Origin: Spirodela intermedia
Lineage: Eukaryota; Streptophyta; Magnoliopsida; Alismatales; Araceae
DNA length: 64,000 nucleotides
Reading direction: 5' to 3'
NCBI GenBank assembly: GCA_902729315.2
Contig: LR746265.1
Coordinates: 7,198,892 to 7,262,891 of the forward strand
Numbering within the stretch: the stretch's first letter is position 1; each line of letters opens with the position of its first letter. This document shows, piece after piece, positions 20,522-30,880 of this stretch. A model generated the notes under the pieces. It was not told the origin of the DNA, made no database searches, and worked only from the letters and a program-made list of their open reading frames with translations. The translations under genes and the position numbers were made by a program.

Positions 20522-23500
20522 CTATACACGGCCGCGGGAGCGGCGGCCGATCAGGCGGCACTGGTCCGGGAGCAGAGAGCAGATCACCTCGCCGTTGACC
20601 CGCACGAGCTCGCCGTCTATGCCGCACCCGTTGTGGCAGCCCTTCACCGGCTTCACCCTCACGGACTTCACCTGAAACGGGCAGAAGAAGAAGACGACCT
20701 TGAAGAAGGAAGGAAGGAAGGAAGAAGGAAGGAAGAAGAAGCAGTGTATAATAAATACCTTGAGGTACTCGACGTAGGGGAGGGAGAGGTGAGTGCCGCA
20801 CTGGAGGCGGAGGAAGAACCTGAGGAGCCTGAGGCGGCCGCTGCCGTGGACGAGGAGGAGGTCCAGGCTGTTGTCGTCGTGCTCCGCGTGGGGGGCCACT
20901 ACCTGCGAGCTCAGACTCTGCACCGTCCTGCACGAGTGGTTGCACACCAGAACCCCCAGGAACCTCCCCTTCCGCACCACCCACCTCTCCTCCTCATCCT
21001 CCACCTTCTTCGGCGGCGCCGCCACCGAGTCGCCGTCGTCCTCCGCCATCTGCTGCGGGGGAGGGGGGGGCCTCGAGGGGAGTTCGATGGGTTGGTGCTC
21101 CTGCTCCCACTCGGCTTCTCTGTCCCACTTGGGCTCCGAGTCCCACAGCGGCCCCGGGTCCGACAGGGTCGACGAGATCTCCTCCCTGTCGTTCGCCGCC
21201 GCCCAGGAGGACCTCCCGTCGTTGCTCGACGGCGGCGCCGCCGCCGCCATGGTGGCGGCGCCGCCGCGGGACTTGGACCTGGTGCGGGGCCAGTTGGGGG
21301 TGGCCGAGAGGGACACCACCTGCGGGCGGAGGACCTCCACCGGCTCCGGCTCCGGGGTGACGTTGCTCCTCCCCAGCGACAGCCGCTTGATCTTCGGGTC
21401 GAGCCCTCGAACGTAGTCGGAGGGCTCGCGGCCGGCCATCTCCAGGTCGCCGGTGACCCTCCCCGGGGTGACGATGGAGTCGATGCTCGAGAGGCTGGAA
21501 GCCCTCTGGAGCACGCCGCCGCCACCTTCTCTGTACGACCCCCGCATCACGTCCGTGAACAGGTTCGCCGCCGTGACCTCCTCCTCCTCGTCCTCCGCCG
21601 CCCAGCCCCTCTCCTGGTTCGGCGCTACCGCCGCCGTGGGGAGGCACTCCAGTTCGTAGGTGTACTTGGGGAGGCAGAGGAACTTGTGGACGCCTGCGAC
21701 GAAGTAGCGGAGAGGGCCGAACCGCTTCTGGTACTTCTCCGACAGCTCCAATACTGCAAATCCAAGATTCCGATCTCATCAACGATGCCTCCCCTCTTTG
21801 CACCAGTTCTTTCCGGATCCAGAAACACGATGAACTGGAGTACCTCCCCACGGCGGAGGAGCAGACCCAGAATTCCTCAGACCAACAGGAAGAGCAGCAA
21901 CTCACCATCGCTGAGGAAACCGAAGTAGGAAACCGTCGATCCGAAGTGGATGACTCCCGTCTGAATCCATTCCACCGCGAACACATCCGTGGGTGTAAGC
22001 CCTCCCTGCACTCACAGAGAGAGAGAGAGAGAGAGCGCGCAGTCAAACTCCTCCCAAATGGCAGATTACAGGATCTTGGACATAATATGGCAGAGGATCT
22101 AGCGAGGACGGCTCACCTTGACGATGGTTATTGCAGCAGAGACGGGATCTTTAACCCCAAGAACAGTCCAGACAAGCGAATTGTCAGATCCAGCGGGAAT
22201 GATGCCGATGGGAATCGAGATGGCTTCCTTCTGGTTGCTCCTCCCCAGTAGACCGTTGAGGACCTACACCAAAATCATCCGAACAGTGTAATATGGAATA
22301 AAATGGAATAAAGTCAAATAAACCGGAAAAAATAAGTTGACCCACTAATTTTTTATTAAAAAATAGAAGAAAAAGAAGAAAAAAACCGAGAAGTGGCACT
22401 GAATCATGGTAAGAATCTCATTTAGTCCAGTAGAAGTGACAAACCTCATTCACAATTCCATCACCTCCCACACAAATTATTCCTGCACAGAGAGAGGCAG
22501 AAGAGAAGCGTGAGGCCAGATGGAGTTGAAAGATCAATTTTTTTTCCCTTTCGCTCCTCACACAGCCATGTAGCGAGATGTCATACCATCAGGGCATGTG
22601 CTGAAGTCAACGGTAGAAGCAAGACTTTTGGCATGCCCAGCCGAAGTCGTGTTAACTATCTCCATCTTGAATCCTGCAAGCTGCCATCATTTTACACATT
22701 AAAATACACACACAAATAAAACACAAATCTAAAGGGCAAATAATCCCATTTTTAATCCTCACTCAGTGAGAAACTTATGCCATCAGTTAGATTTATCCAA
22801 GGAAAACAGTAGCTCAAAGGAGTAAAAACTTAGTCAACGGTGAGGCGCAGCATACCTTAAATATAGGTTCAACCTTCCCATGAAAGACTTTACTTGATCG
22901 GCCGTGCCCGGAGCGCGGATTCAGTATAACCAGAACCCTCTGGGTACTCTTCGATTTGATATGGTACTCAAAAAAGGGATCATTAGAGAACTCATCCGGC
23001 CCGTGCTTGTTGGAGGTCTCCATGGGGTGAGGTAAGAGCTTCACGTAGCACTGCTGGTCCGCGAAACCAGTGACCCATTTTCTGGCATCCTCCAGAGTAG
23101 TCGCCAAGAAGCGGAAGTCCTTTTGTCTCCTCTGTGGCTTCAGGAAGCAAGACAGACCCCAGGACCTTTTTATCTGAGGATAGGCGTGCACAGTGAAGTG
23201 CCTGAGACCAGAACAGTAGGAGACCTGTACAGAGCAACGGAGGAGATGATGAGAAGAGATTCATGGCCCGAATCACGGGTCAACCCAAAGAAGCTCACGC
23301 GTGAACTTACGGATATAACATCCTGAAGACGAAGGACGTGAGATCCCCAAGACAACGCCTTGGTGGTAAGTCTGGCGTCGACACTGTCCTGGGTGGGTTC
23401 TCCGTCCTCGACATCAGGGTTCTTGGGTCTCTTGTCAAGGGCCAGCTTTCCTGAGAAGACCTCGCCGCCCAGCAAGTCACATTGCTCGTCGCCGATGTCG

Positions 23501-23697
23501 ACCCTGTGCTCGTGGGCCTTCACTTTAGCTGGATCGCCATTGGAAACGTCGGCTTCGCCCTGCCTTGAGGACCTTACTTTTCCTGGACTCTCCGAAAATG
23601 CAGCGGGAGAGGAATGCTGCACTGATGCCTTCTGAGAATGATGTCTGCTGCCCATCAGGCGAAGAGGTTGCTGCGGAAACAATCTCAGCGAATTCAT
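20522..23697 (-). CDS. LCBK1: Sphingoid long-chain base kinase (LCBK1-like)
   Basis: Lipid kinase of the diacylglycerol/sphingosine kinase family that phosphorylates sphingoid long-chain bases, a signalling step in plant stress and stomatal responses. Coding exons in order: 23697-23311, 23224-22856, 22680-22587, 22482-22445, 22263-22117, 22005-21906, 21753-20759, 20671-20522 (TAG). They give 759 residues; Arabidopsis LCBK1 is of nearly equal length. Markers are FTVHAYP and the PH-like N-terminus, LVILNPRSGHGRS (227-239), the nucleotide-binding GGDGIVNE (289-296), IPAGSDNSLVWTVLG in exon 5, ELSEKYQKRFGPLRYF, ASSLSSIDSI, TPNWPRTRSKS, VVAPHAEHDD and CGIDGEL near the end. ATG 23697 was taken because a leader acceptor (TTTGTCAG) lies 32 bases upstream. 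Exon 7 carries a long, disordered, GC-rich insert inside the kinase fold, as in its relatives. The family call is firm; substrate follows from homology. Confidence 0.95.
20672..20758 (-). repeat. LCBK1 intron 7 made of a CTTC-type microsatellite
   Basis: This 87-bp intron has, on the sense strand, a run of CTTC/TTCC/CTT units between its GTATTT donor and TTTCAG acceptor (seen as GGAA/GAAG on the plus strand, 20694-20742). The repeat serves as the polypyrimidine tract. Confidence 0.8.
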
Positions 23698-24948
23698 CTT
23701 TTGTGACAGATGCCCAGATTTATGTATCTCTGACAAACAGTCAAAACTTTGTCAAATAAGGTCTCACGAGATGGATAACAAGTACTCACGATAGTCTTCA
23801 TGAAGATTTCAGCATGGTCGCAAGCCTGACCTCTGAGGATAAAAAAGAACAAAAAACCGATAAAAATGCGCATCCATGTTACCAGAAAAATGCAGCTCAA
23901 ATGCATGGTGGCAACTCCCCAGCCCTCGCCTAGTCCTATATCATGCACCCACTGTCAAAACATGGTCTATATGTTCACGGGTCAGCCGAGTTGCAGGTTT
24001 CTGAAACTTTAGACGAAGGCTAATCTTCGCTGGAGGTGTGGTGTTGGCTGCCACAGGTCCCCCCTCCCCCCCTTAGTCAGTTCCAGGAACCATGTTCTAG
24101 AGAATGGATTCAGCACTCCTCATCATGCGGGGCATCCCAATGGCCATCTGATGATTCTCTCAGGCGGCTTCGAAGGTTTCCGGTACTGAATCGGAAATCT
24201 GCCAACCAAGGGGGTGGGAGTAAGGCTCGAGGAGGGAAAGGGTGATGGAAGAAATGATCCAGAAGCAGGGCGGTGCAGAATCAGACCGGATGGGAAGGAG
24301 GTTAGGGAAATCCTCCCGACGACAGCTATCGATTCCGGTTTTTTCATGGCGGAAACGCCCACGCCCAACCCCCTCCCTCATTCAACACAAAGAAAGGGGG
24401 CCAAATTGAATCAAATTTTTTTAAAAAAATCTAGTGCTCAGAGAAATTCTAGTCGCTCGGGATCTCCATCATCGAATCGACATTTTCCCCCGATTATGAA
24501 CCATGAAACCTATCGAGACCAGTCCAACCCCATCCACCCCTCGGAATCTCCCCATGCCGCCCCCGAACACACACCATGTAACTCGTCCACACCAATTCCA
24601 CAGCACCGCCGCCAGAGCCGGGATCCGAATTCCCGAGACAAGAAACGTCACCACCGCCAGAGACGCGCTCAAGTCCATGAGACACAAAAGAAGAGAGGAG
24701 CAAGAACGAGACGGAGACGGGAGACGAAGCCTCGAGGGCGATCGGCCTACCTGACGATAAAGCCTTCCCGGATCCCCAGATCACCGCCGGGAACCGATGA
24801 GCGAGCAGATCGCCGCAGCCAGAGCCCGAGGAGGCCGCCAGAGGGGCAACAGCTGACGGGGAACCAACTCCAATAGCGACCGGAAGGAGGGGGAGGGAGG
24901 GGATGGCGACCTGCGGGGGAAGGGAGAAGCTCTCCGACGCCAGCATCC
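23698..24948 (-). other. LCBK1 leader with a long 5'UTR intron
   Basis: On the minus strand a TATA box (24972-24980) implies a start near 24945. A leader exon could end at 24751, where CGTCAG meets GTAGGC, and the leader would resume at 23729 after the acceptor TTTGTCAG, 32 bases before the ATG. The roughly 1-kb intron between them holds no recognised gene. An earlier donor near 24911 is possible. Confidence 0.5.
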
Positions 24949-24968
24949 ACAGAAATTTATAGCACAGA

Positions 24969-24981
24969 GATTTATTTATAC
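24969..24981 (-). promoter_or_regulatory. TATA box of the LCBK1 gene
   Basis: On the minus strand the sequence reads GTATAAATAAATC, a good TATA box, about 25-35 bases before the proposed leader exon. Confidence 0.55.
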
Positions 24982-25972
24982 CGGCGACAGATCAAATCCC
25001 ACCTCCCCCTTCCCCCATCTCCCCCTCGGGTTAACCCCAAAAGGTCAAGAAGATTAACCAGTCGACAGACGGGAACAAGATGGCGGCCACAGGGCCGCCC
25101 AGGGAGGAAGAAAAGCTGAAATGACGATGACACATATCATAATTACCCCCCCAAAAATCTATATATATTTTTAAATATACTTTTTTCCACTCTCCCTATA
25201 TATATATATATATATCTCTCTCTCTCTCTCGATATTTTCTACTATTTTATTTTTATTTTTATTTCCGGGGTTTGGTTAACACGTGGAGAAAAGGATGTGT
25301 AGGCGCCGCCTTTTGTCGTCCGTGCGCCGCCATCGCAGGGGGTGCTGATACGACGGAAAGCTTGTGGGGCGTCGTCGCGATGGTACGTTGTCTTGTGCGC
25401 GGACGTCGGTTAAGCTAAACTGCGCTCGCCGTACAATATCATCTTCCCGCCAGCCAAGGAGCCGAGATAATAATATAAAATGATGCTGGGCTAATTATAG
25501 TAACGTTTAAAATTAATTTGACAGCTCTCGGAGGACCGATTCCGCTCCCCAAATGGTATTTTCTATATTTTAAAAATAATTAAACCCAGAAAATCTCTCT
25601 CTCTCTCGCTCTCTGTCGCTCTCTCTCGCTCATACGTACGGCTACGTACGAGGGGGGGCTACCGGACCTGACGTGATCCCCTGATTCAGAGTTACGAGGC
25701 GACATCGCTTCCGTCCAGCTGTCAAGATGGTCCCTTCAACCCTGCCGCGACGAAAGTCTGCCTCTGTTTGGGGAGGCCGATGGGAGGGATTTCCGAAATC
25801 GATTCCCCTCTGCCGGCGCGGCTGGGTCGGGGCGCCGCTGGCCCCACGTCATTATCACCTGCAGGGCCTGGCAGAGCAATTAAGTAGGAGAGCGCCAAGC
25901 ATAATGGATTTCCGAGAGACGGAAGGAAAATCATCGGAGCGCCTGGAGGAGATCCTTGATTTTATTTTTGCC

Positions 25973-26395
25973 CCGGATTTTTTGACCCCAGGTACGAGGT
26001 CAACGCGAAGGAAGAAAAAAGCCCAGAAGAGGAGTCAGCTGAACCGGTCAACCAATGCAGGGTCTACTGAAAGATGTCGCCGGATGGTCTTGGGGAAGAA
26101 GAAAAAAGAGTGACTGTATCATCATCCACGGACGGATAAATTAATGAACAACCAGACGCCGTATGCTAAATTTAGAAACAAAAGATGACAGCATTTCCGC
26201 GGATTTTTTTACCCCAGGGACGAGGTCAACCCGGAGGGAGAAAAGAGGCCATGAACAGGGGTCAGCTGAACCGGTCAACCAATGCAGGGTCAACTGACAG
26301 ACGTCGCCGGACGGTCTTGGGAAAGAAGAAAAAGAATGGTTGCGTGATCCAATCAGACGCTGTATGCTTAATCTAGAAACAAAAAAGATGGCAGC
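25973..26395. repeat. Imperfect tandem duplication, about 200-220 bp unit
   Basis: Copy A (about 25973-26192) and copy B (about 26198-26395) share, in order, GGATTTTTT.ACCCCAGG, ACGAGGTCAAC, CAGCTGAACCGGTCAACCAA, TGCAGGGTC.ACTGA, GTCGCCGGA.GGTCTTGGG and TAGAAACAAAA..GATG.CAGCA. Small indels separate the copies. Each copy holds GGTCAAC (W-box core) motifs. Confidence 0.88.
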
Positions 26396-28240
26396 ACAAG
26401 AGCATTCGATAATCTGACATGATTTTCAGGAGCCAACCTGGGAGTAGAAATGAAGTCAATCATTGATGATTCACAAAGATTATCCGTGGAATCAGGGAAG
26501 ATATAAAATGGAGAAGGAAAACCTAGTTTTCAGACATCTATCTCTTCGTTGACATTTCTCCAGGCTCACAAAGCATTTATAGTAATAACCAAGTCAAAAC
26601 AAAGCAGAAGACAGGATTAGACGACGCATTATGGAAGAGGCTCCCGCCATTGATGCAAACTCTCGGGATCGGTCTTATTAGGCTCAAGAACCACTCATAC
26701 ATCCCCAGTTTCAGTACACTAGATCTTCTGTCTTTTGTTGCAAACTGTCACCATTCCTGTTAATTTTCTGCCCTTTGGACTGTTGACTTTAGCTCCAGGT
26801 CATGTTTGCGGGGGAAATTTTCCTTTCGTAGTACTATCCAGAGAAAATTCCCTTTTGTAGAAATTGTATCAACCGGAAACAGTGGGTTATATAATACCTT
26901 GAGCCCTGGTTTAATTTGCCAACCAGGCAACCTAACTCTTCTCACCCAAGGAACATATCAAAAAATTACAGAATTGTGGGGAAAGAGCATGGTCCAAAAT
27001 TGTAATACCAAGAACATCTTGAACACCAAGGAACCAAACAGAGTTTCATAAAATCCGAGAGGCCATGAGAAATCCATTGCTTTACGATTTCTACTCGTTG
27101 ACTTGCATTGAGTATTTTCTCATCAGTTAAGTTTGTGCATTAGTCGTCTGGGTGGACTGACATGATTTTTCCTTTATCATATCTCGTTTCAATGATATCT
27201 TCACATTTACGTTGGACATTTCAATTACTTCTATGAGTTCGGATGATGCAGAACATGGCATGTATGGTAGTAATTCATGGGCTATCTATATATAGTCTTT
27301 CTTAATATGTTTTCATTTTTTTTATCCACCCTTGTTCTTGGAAAAACCTGATTCCACAAATCAAGCCATCATTACGTTACTAATCTGCCTTTTACCTTGT
27401 CTTCACATGCACCTCGAGCAATACACAAAACATGTCTCACAGTTGTATACCACATTAGGCAAGAAACACGTTCGGATAGCATATTCACGCATTACAGAGT
27501 AAAATATGTATACTACACAGCATCGCAGAAAAGATACAATTTAAGAAATTCGTGGATTTGGTATCAGATTACCATTGTTAATCCAGCACACGTGAAACTG
27601 CAGGGATCACCCCCCACTACGACGTACCATACACAGATCTTGCTGGAGCCTTTCCCCTAGTTTCTCCTTCTCTTCTTCTCCATCTCCGTTTTGGATTGTT
27701 CAACAACGACGACAACCGCAAGACATAGCCAAGGAGGCTCCATCAGCAGCGACTTGCCGGATCAGCAGGAAGGGAACTACCTTCCCTCCTCCGGCTGACG
27801 GGAAGAGCGAGGCAGAGGAGTGATCCAGCATCGTCCTCCCCTCTGCAGCAACAGAAACAGCCACAGAGGGAGATTCAAATTCAGCGAACTGCCAACGGCG
27901 GCTACTCCACCCAATCTTTGCCACTCCCTCATTCCCTCCTTCAATAGAGGCGAGACGGCGCCAAGCGCGCAGGAAGATCCGTCCCTCACCTTCCCCTCCT
28001 CTTCTCCGAATGCAGCCAACTATTCAGAGCCGACGAAGAAATCCTCAGCTCCAGATCCCACTCCTGCTCCGGCCAACAAGCAAGTTCAGCAACGACGTAG
28101 AGTTCTCCTCCCTCTTCCTCCCCGCGCGAAGAGGACGGGGCCGATCGGATCTGGTTTCCTGTTCGTGCCTCCCGCGAAGCAACGTGGAGAAGGAGAGAAG
28201 ACTGTTACCACCTCTGATATATATTGTTTTTACATATAAA

Positions 28241-28266
28241 TATATATTATATTATATTATATTATA
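28241..28266. repeat. (TATAT)n microsatellite
   Basis: Short run of ATATT-type pentamers in the AT-rich stretch upstream of the GT31 gene. Confidence 0.8.
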
Positions 28267-28573
28267 AATCGTAGAGCTACCTTAATTAATCGTTTCTAGA
28301 AAATGTAAATAAATATTTTTTTAATGAGGGAAATCTTGTATGCACGTGGCGCTTGGCGATGGGAGAAGGACCGCGCGGTCGTTAGGATCGGTTTTTTTAG
28401 TTGATCCCCGCTTTCTATTTTCAGACAAGGCGGGTGAACTGTGGGCCCCACATCGCCGAAAGGAGAAACGCTCCGCTTGATCTTCCTCCTGCTTCCTGCG
28501 CCTTCGAATTTCAAACGTCCGTCGCCGCCGCGTACCGATCGCCTCGTCTCGTCCGGCGGTGAGATGCCACTGG

Positions 28574-30662
28574 ATGTCACCGGAGATGATGACGACGAAG
28601 CCCATGCTCCCAAGCATCATTGCCGCCGCCGCCTCGCCCAGGCGATCCTCCCACCACCACCGGCGCCGGCGAGGACCGAGGACCGCCGTCGCGGCGGCTA
28701 CTACCCTCGCTCTTGTCGTAGCCACCTCCGCGTGGTCTTCCCTCGTGTTTTCCTCTTCCAACGCTCTTCCTCTCCTCCTCTGGCGCCGCCACCATGGGAG
28801 TTCCCCGTGGTCCTTCCCCAAACACCCTGACGTGGTCCTTCCTCCTGCTGCCGATGATGATGCCAGCGGGTCCAGCGCCATCTCCGCCTCGTCGGGGTCG
28901 CAGACCGGAAGGTCCCCCGCGAAGAGGGATGCTCCCCTGTCGCTTAACCACATCGTCTTCGGCATCGCCGGCTCCGCCAACATCTGGCACCGCCGCCGCG
29001 AGTTTCTCCGCCTGTGGTGGCGCGCTGGCGCCATGCGCGGCAACGTCTGGTTGGAGGACAACCTCAAGCAGCAGCGGCATCAACCACTGGGAACCTTAAA
29101 CTCCACCAATCTCTCGATCGGAGGTTCCTCCTCCTCGCTTCCTCCGATCCGCGTCTCCGAGGACATCTCCCGCTTCCGCTACACCAACCCTACGGGCCAC
29201 CCCTCGGGGCTCCGCATCGCCAGGATTGTAGCGGAGACCTTCCGCCTCGGCCTCTACAGCGACGCCCGGTGGTTCTTCCTATGCGACGACGACACCATTG
29301 TCAGCCCGGACAATCTGGTGGCGGTGCTGTCCAAGTATGACTGGCGGGAGATGGTCTACGTCGGAGGACCTTCAGAGAGCCACTCGGCCAACACGTACTT
29401 CAGTCATGGCATGGCCTTCGGTGGTGGCGGCATTGCTCTTAGCTTTCCTCTCGCCGAGGCCCTCACGGACATGCTGGATGAGTGCCTCGATCGGTACCCC
29501 AAGTTGTACGGGAGCGACGATCGCCTCCATGCATGCATATCAGAGCTGGGAGTTCCACTCTCCCGTGAGCGTGGCTTCCACCAGGTGGATTTCTATCGAT
29601 TCTCTCTTCAATCCGTGCTTGCATTTTTCTTCTTCATACTTCCACCCGCAGAATTTGAGGAGCATGCAGATATTAAAGAACGTATTGATCTCTTGTTCTT
29701 TATGTCGTTGTCCCATTTCCTGTATCCCATATATCAACTGCTGTATTTAATTGTTCAGACTTCTCCGTTCAATCTCCCATGCGTGGCACCACTGCTAGTA
29801 TTTTGTTTCATCCCTGAAATTTGAATGAATGAATGGATGTCCGCCTCTACTCCAGTTAAACTTTTCTCAGTCAAGCTCTTAATTCTTACTTTTCTGTCAG
29901 TGGGATGTTAGAGGAAACGCTCACGGTCTTTTGGCTGCTCATCCGATCTCTCCTTTCATATCGATACATCATGTGGAAGCTGTGGATTCTTTTTACCCTG
30001 GATTGAGCCACCTAGAAAGCCTTGAACTATTTTCTAAGGCAATGAAGATCAATCCTTCAAGCTTTCTGCAGCGCTCCATATGCTACGAGAGAAGAAAGAA
30101 GCTGACCTTCTCAGTCTCACTGGGTTACGTTGTTCAAGTTTTTCCTTATGTTGTTCTTCCCCGAGATCTTGAGCGCTCTGAGCTGACTTACATTGCGTGG
30201 AACAATCTGGGAAACAGAAATGAGTTTGATTTTGATACAAGAGATTCATATCAACCATTATGTAAAAAGCCAATTCTCTTCTTCCTGGATGATGTATGGA
30301 AAAATGGAAGTGTCACTGGTGGTTCTTACCTGAGAGCCAGAGGGAAAGATGACTTTAAGAGAAAAGTTCTGTGCTTTCCCAGATCTTATCCGCTGCCTTA
30401 TGTGAAGAAAATTCATGTTCTGGGGAATTTATTAAGTGATAAATGGCACTTGGTTTGTTCCTTTCTCCCATCACTTTTATGTTTGTCCCTCGTAGCTTCT
30501 TTCACATTGCAATAAAATATTTCTTTTAAAAGCATCTACTTTTTTTAACAGGTTCCACGACGATTGTGCTCCAAAATTAGTCATGCAAGTGATGACCTTC
30601 TCACCTTAATGGTTGGACAATGTGAGAAGGGGAGTCTTGGGTCTGCTGCTGATTCTCTGTAG
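28574..30662 (+). CDS. DUF604 / GT31 fringe-like glycosyltransferase
   Basis: Putative Golgi glycosyltransferase of the plant DUF604 group, related to fringe and beta-1,3-galactosyltransferases (GT31). Exons: 28574-29584, 29901-30452, 30552-30662 (TAG), all phase 0, 557 residues. A hydrophobic segment at residues 37-59 fits a type II signal anchor behind a basic HHHRRRR stretch. The catalytic metal-binding motif is FFLCDDDTIV, with the Asp triplet at 238-240. Other family blocks are HIVFGIAGSANIWHRR, FRYTNPTGHPSGLRIARIV, MVYVGGPSES, MAFGGGGIALSFPLAEAL, LYGSDDRLHACISELGVPL, and in exon 2 DVRGNAHGLLAAHPISPF. The short exon 3 encodes VPRRLCSKISHASDD, the usual end. The protein is slightly longer than typical, mostly in the variable N-terminus. 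ATG 28574 is the first in frame, but a start at an ATG shortly downstream is possible. Acceptor and donor sugar are unknown. Confidence 0.92.
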
Positions 30663-30880
30663 TTTCAGACAACATGTTGCGTCTAGTGTCGATTCTCACT
30701 TGTAAAGGAGAACCCATTTTTGTGTCGTCGTTGCTCCTTCTTACTTCCATTATACTGTGGTGAGCTTGAAATCAATTCATCAAACGAATCAATGCAATTT
30801 TCATTAAGCCTTTTTTGAGGGCCTTAAACTGGGTTCGGAGTCTGAGATATTTCATCAATAAAAATTGAGATGGAAGCGCA
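30663..30880 (+). other. Probable 3'UTR of the GT31 gene
   Basis: Follows the stop codon. An AATAAA at about 30858-30863 is a likely polyadenylation signal, which would give a 3'UTR near 200-220 bases. Confidence 0.5.

Larger units (their letters stand above)
24982..28573. other. Divergent intergenic region between LCBK1 and the GT31 gene
   Basis: No supported gene. It holds a (TA)n/(TC)n run (25195-25231), CT-type repeats (25592-25630), the tandem duplication at 25973-26395, and a pyrimidine-rich then purine-rich area (27660-28200) whose open frames show no domain. An ATATT-type microsatellite lies at 28241-28266, and a CACGTG lies at 28343-28348, upstream of the GT31 gene. Confidence 0.65.

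Noticed and set aside
20366-21928. 520-codon open frame on the plus strand over the LCBK1 gene
   Set aside because: It is antisense to confirmed LCBK1 exons 6-8, crosses their introns and is low-complexity Arg/Gly/Pro sequence. It stays open only because the region is so GC-rich.
25727-26113. 128-codon frame upstream of LCBK1
   Set aside because: It starts at an ATG but runs into the tandem duplication, has no domain and has no splice or promoter support.
28321-29067. 248-codon minus-strand frame over GT31 exon 1
   Set aside because: Antisense shadow; the plus strand holds the DDD motif and all family blocks.
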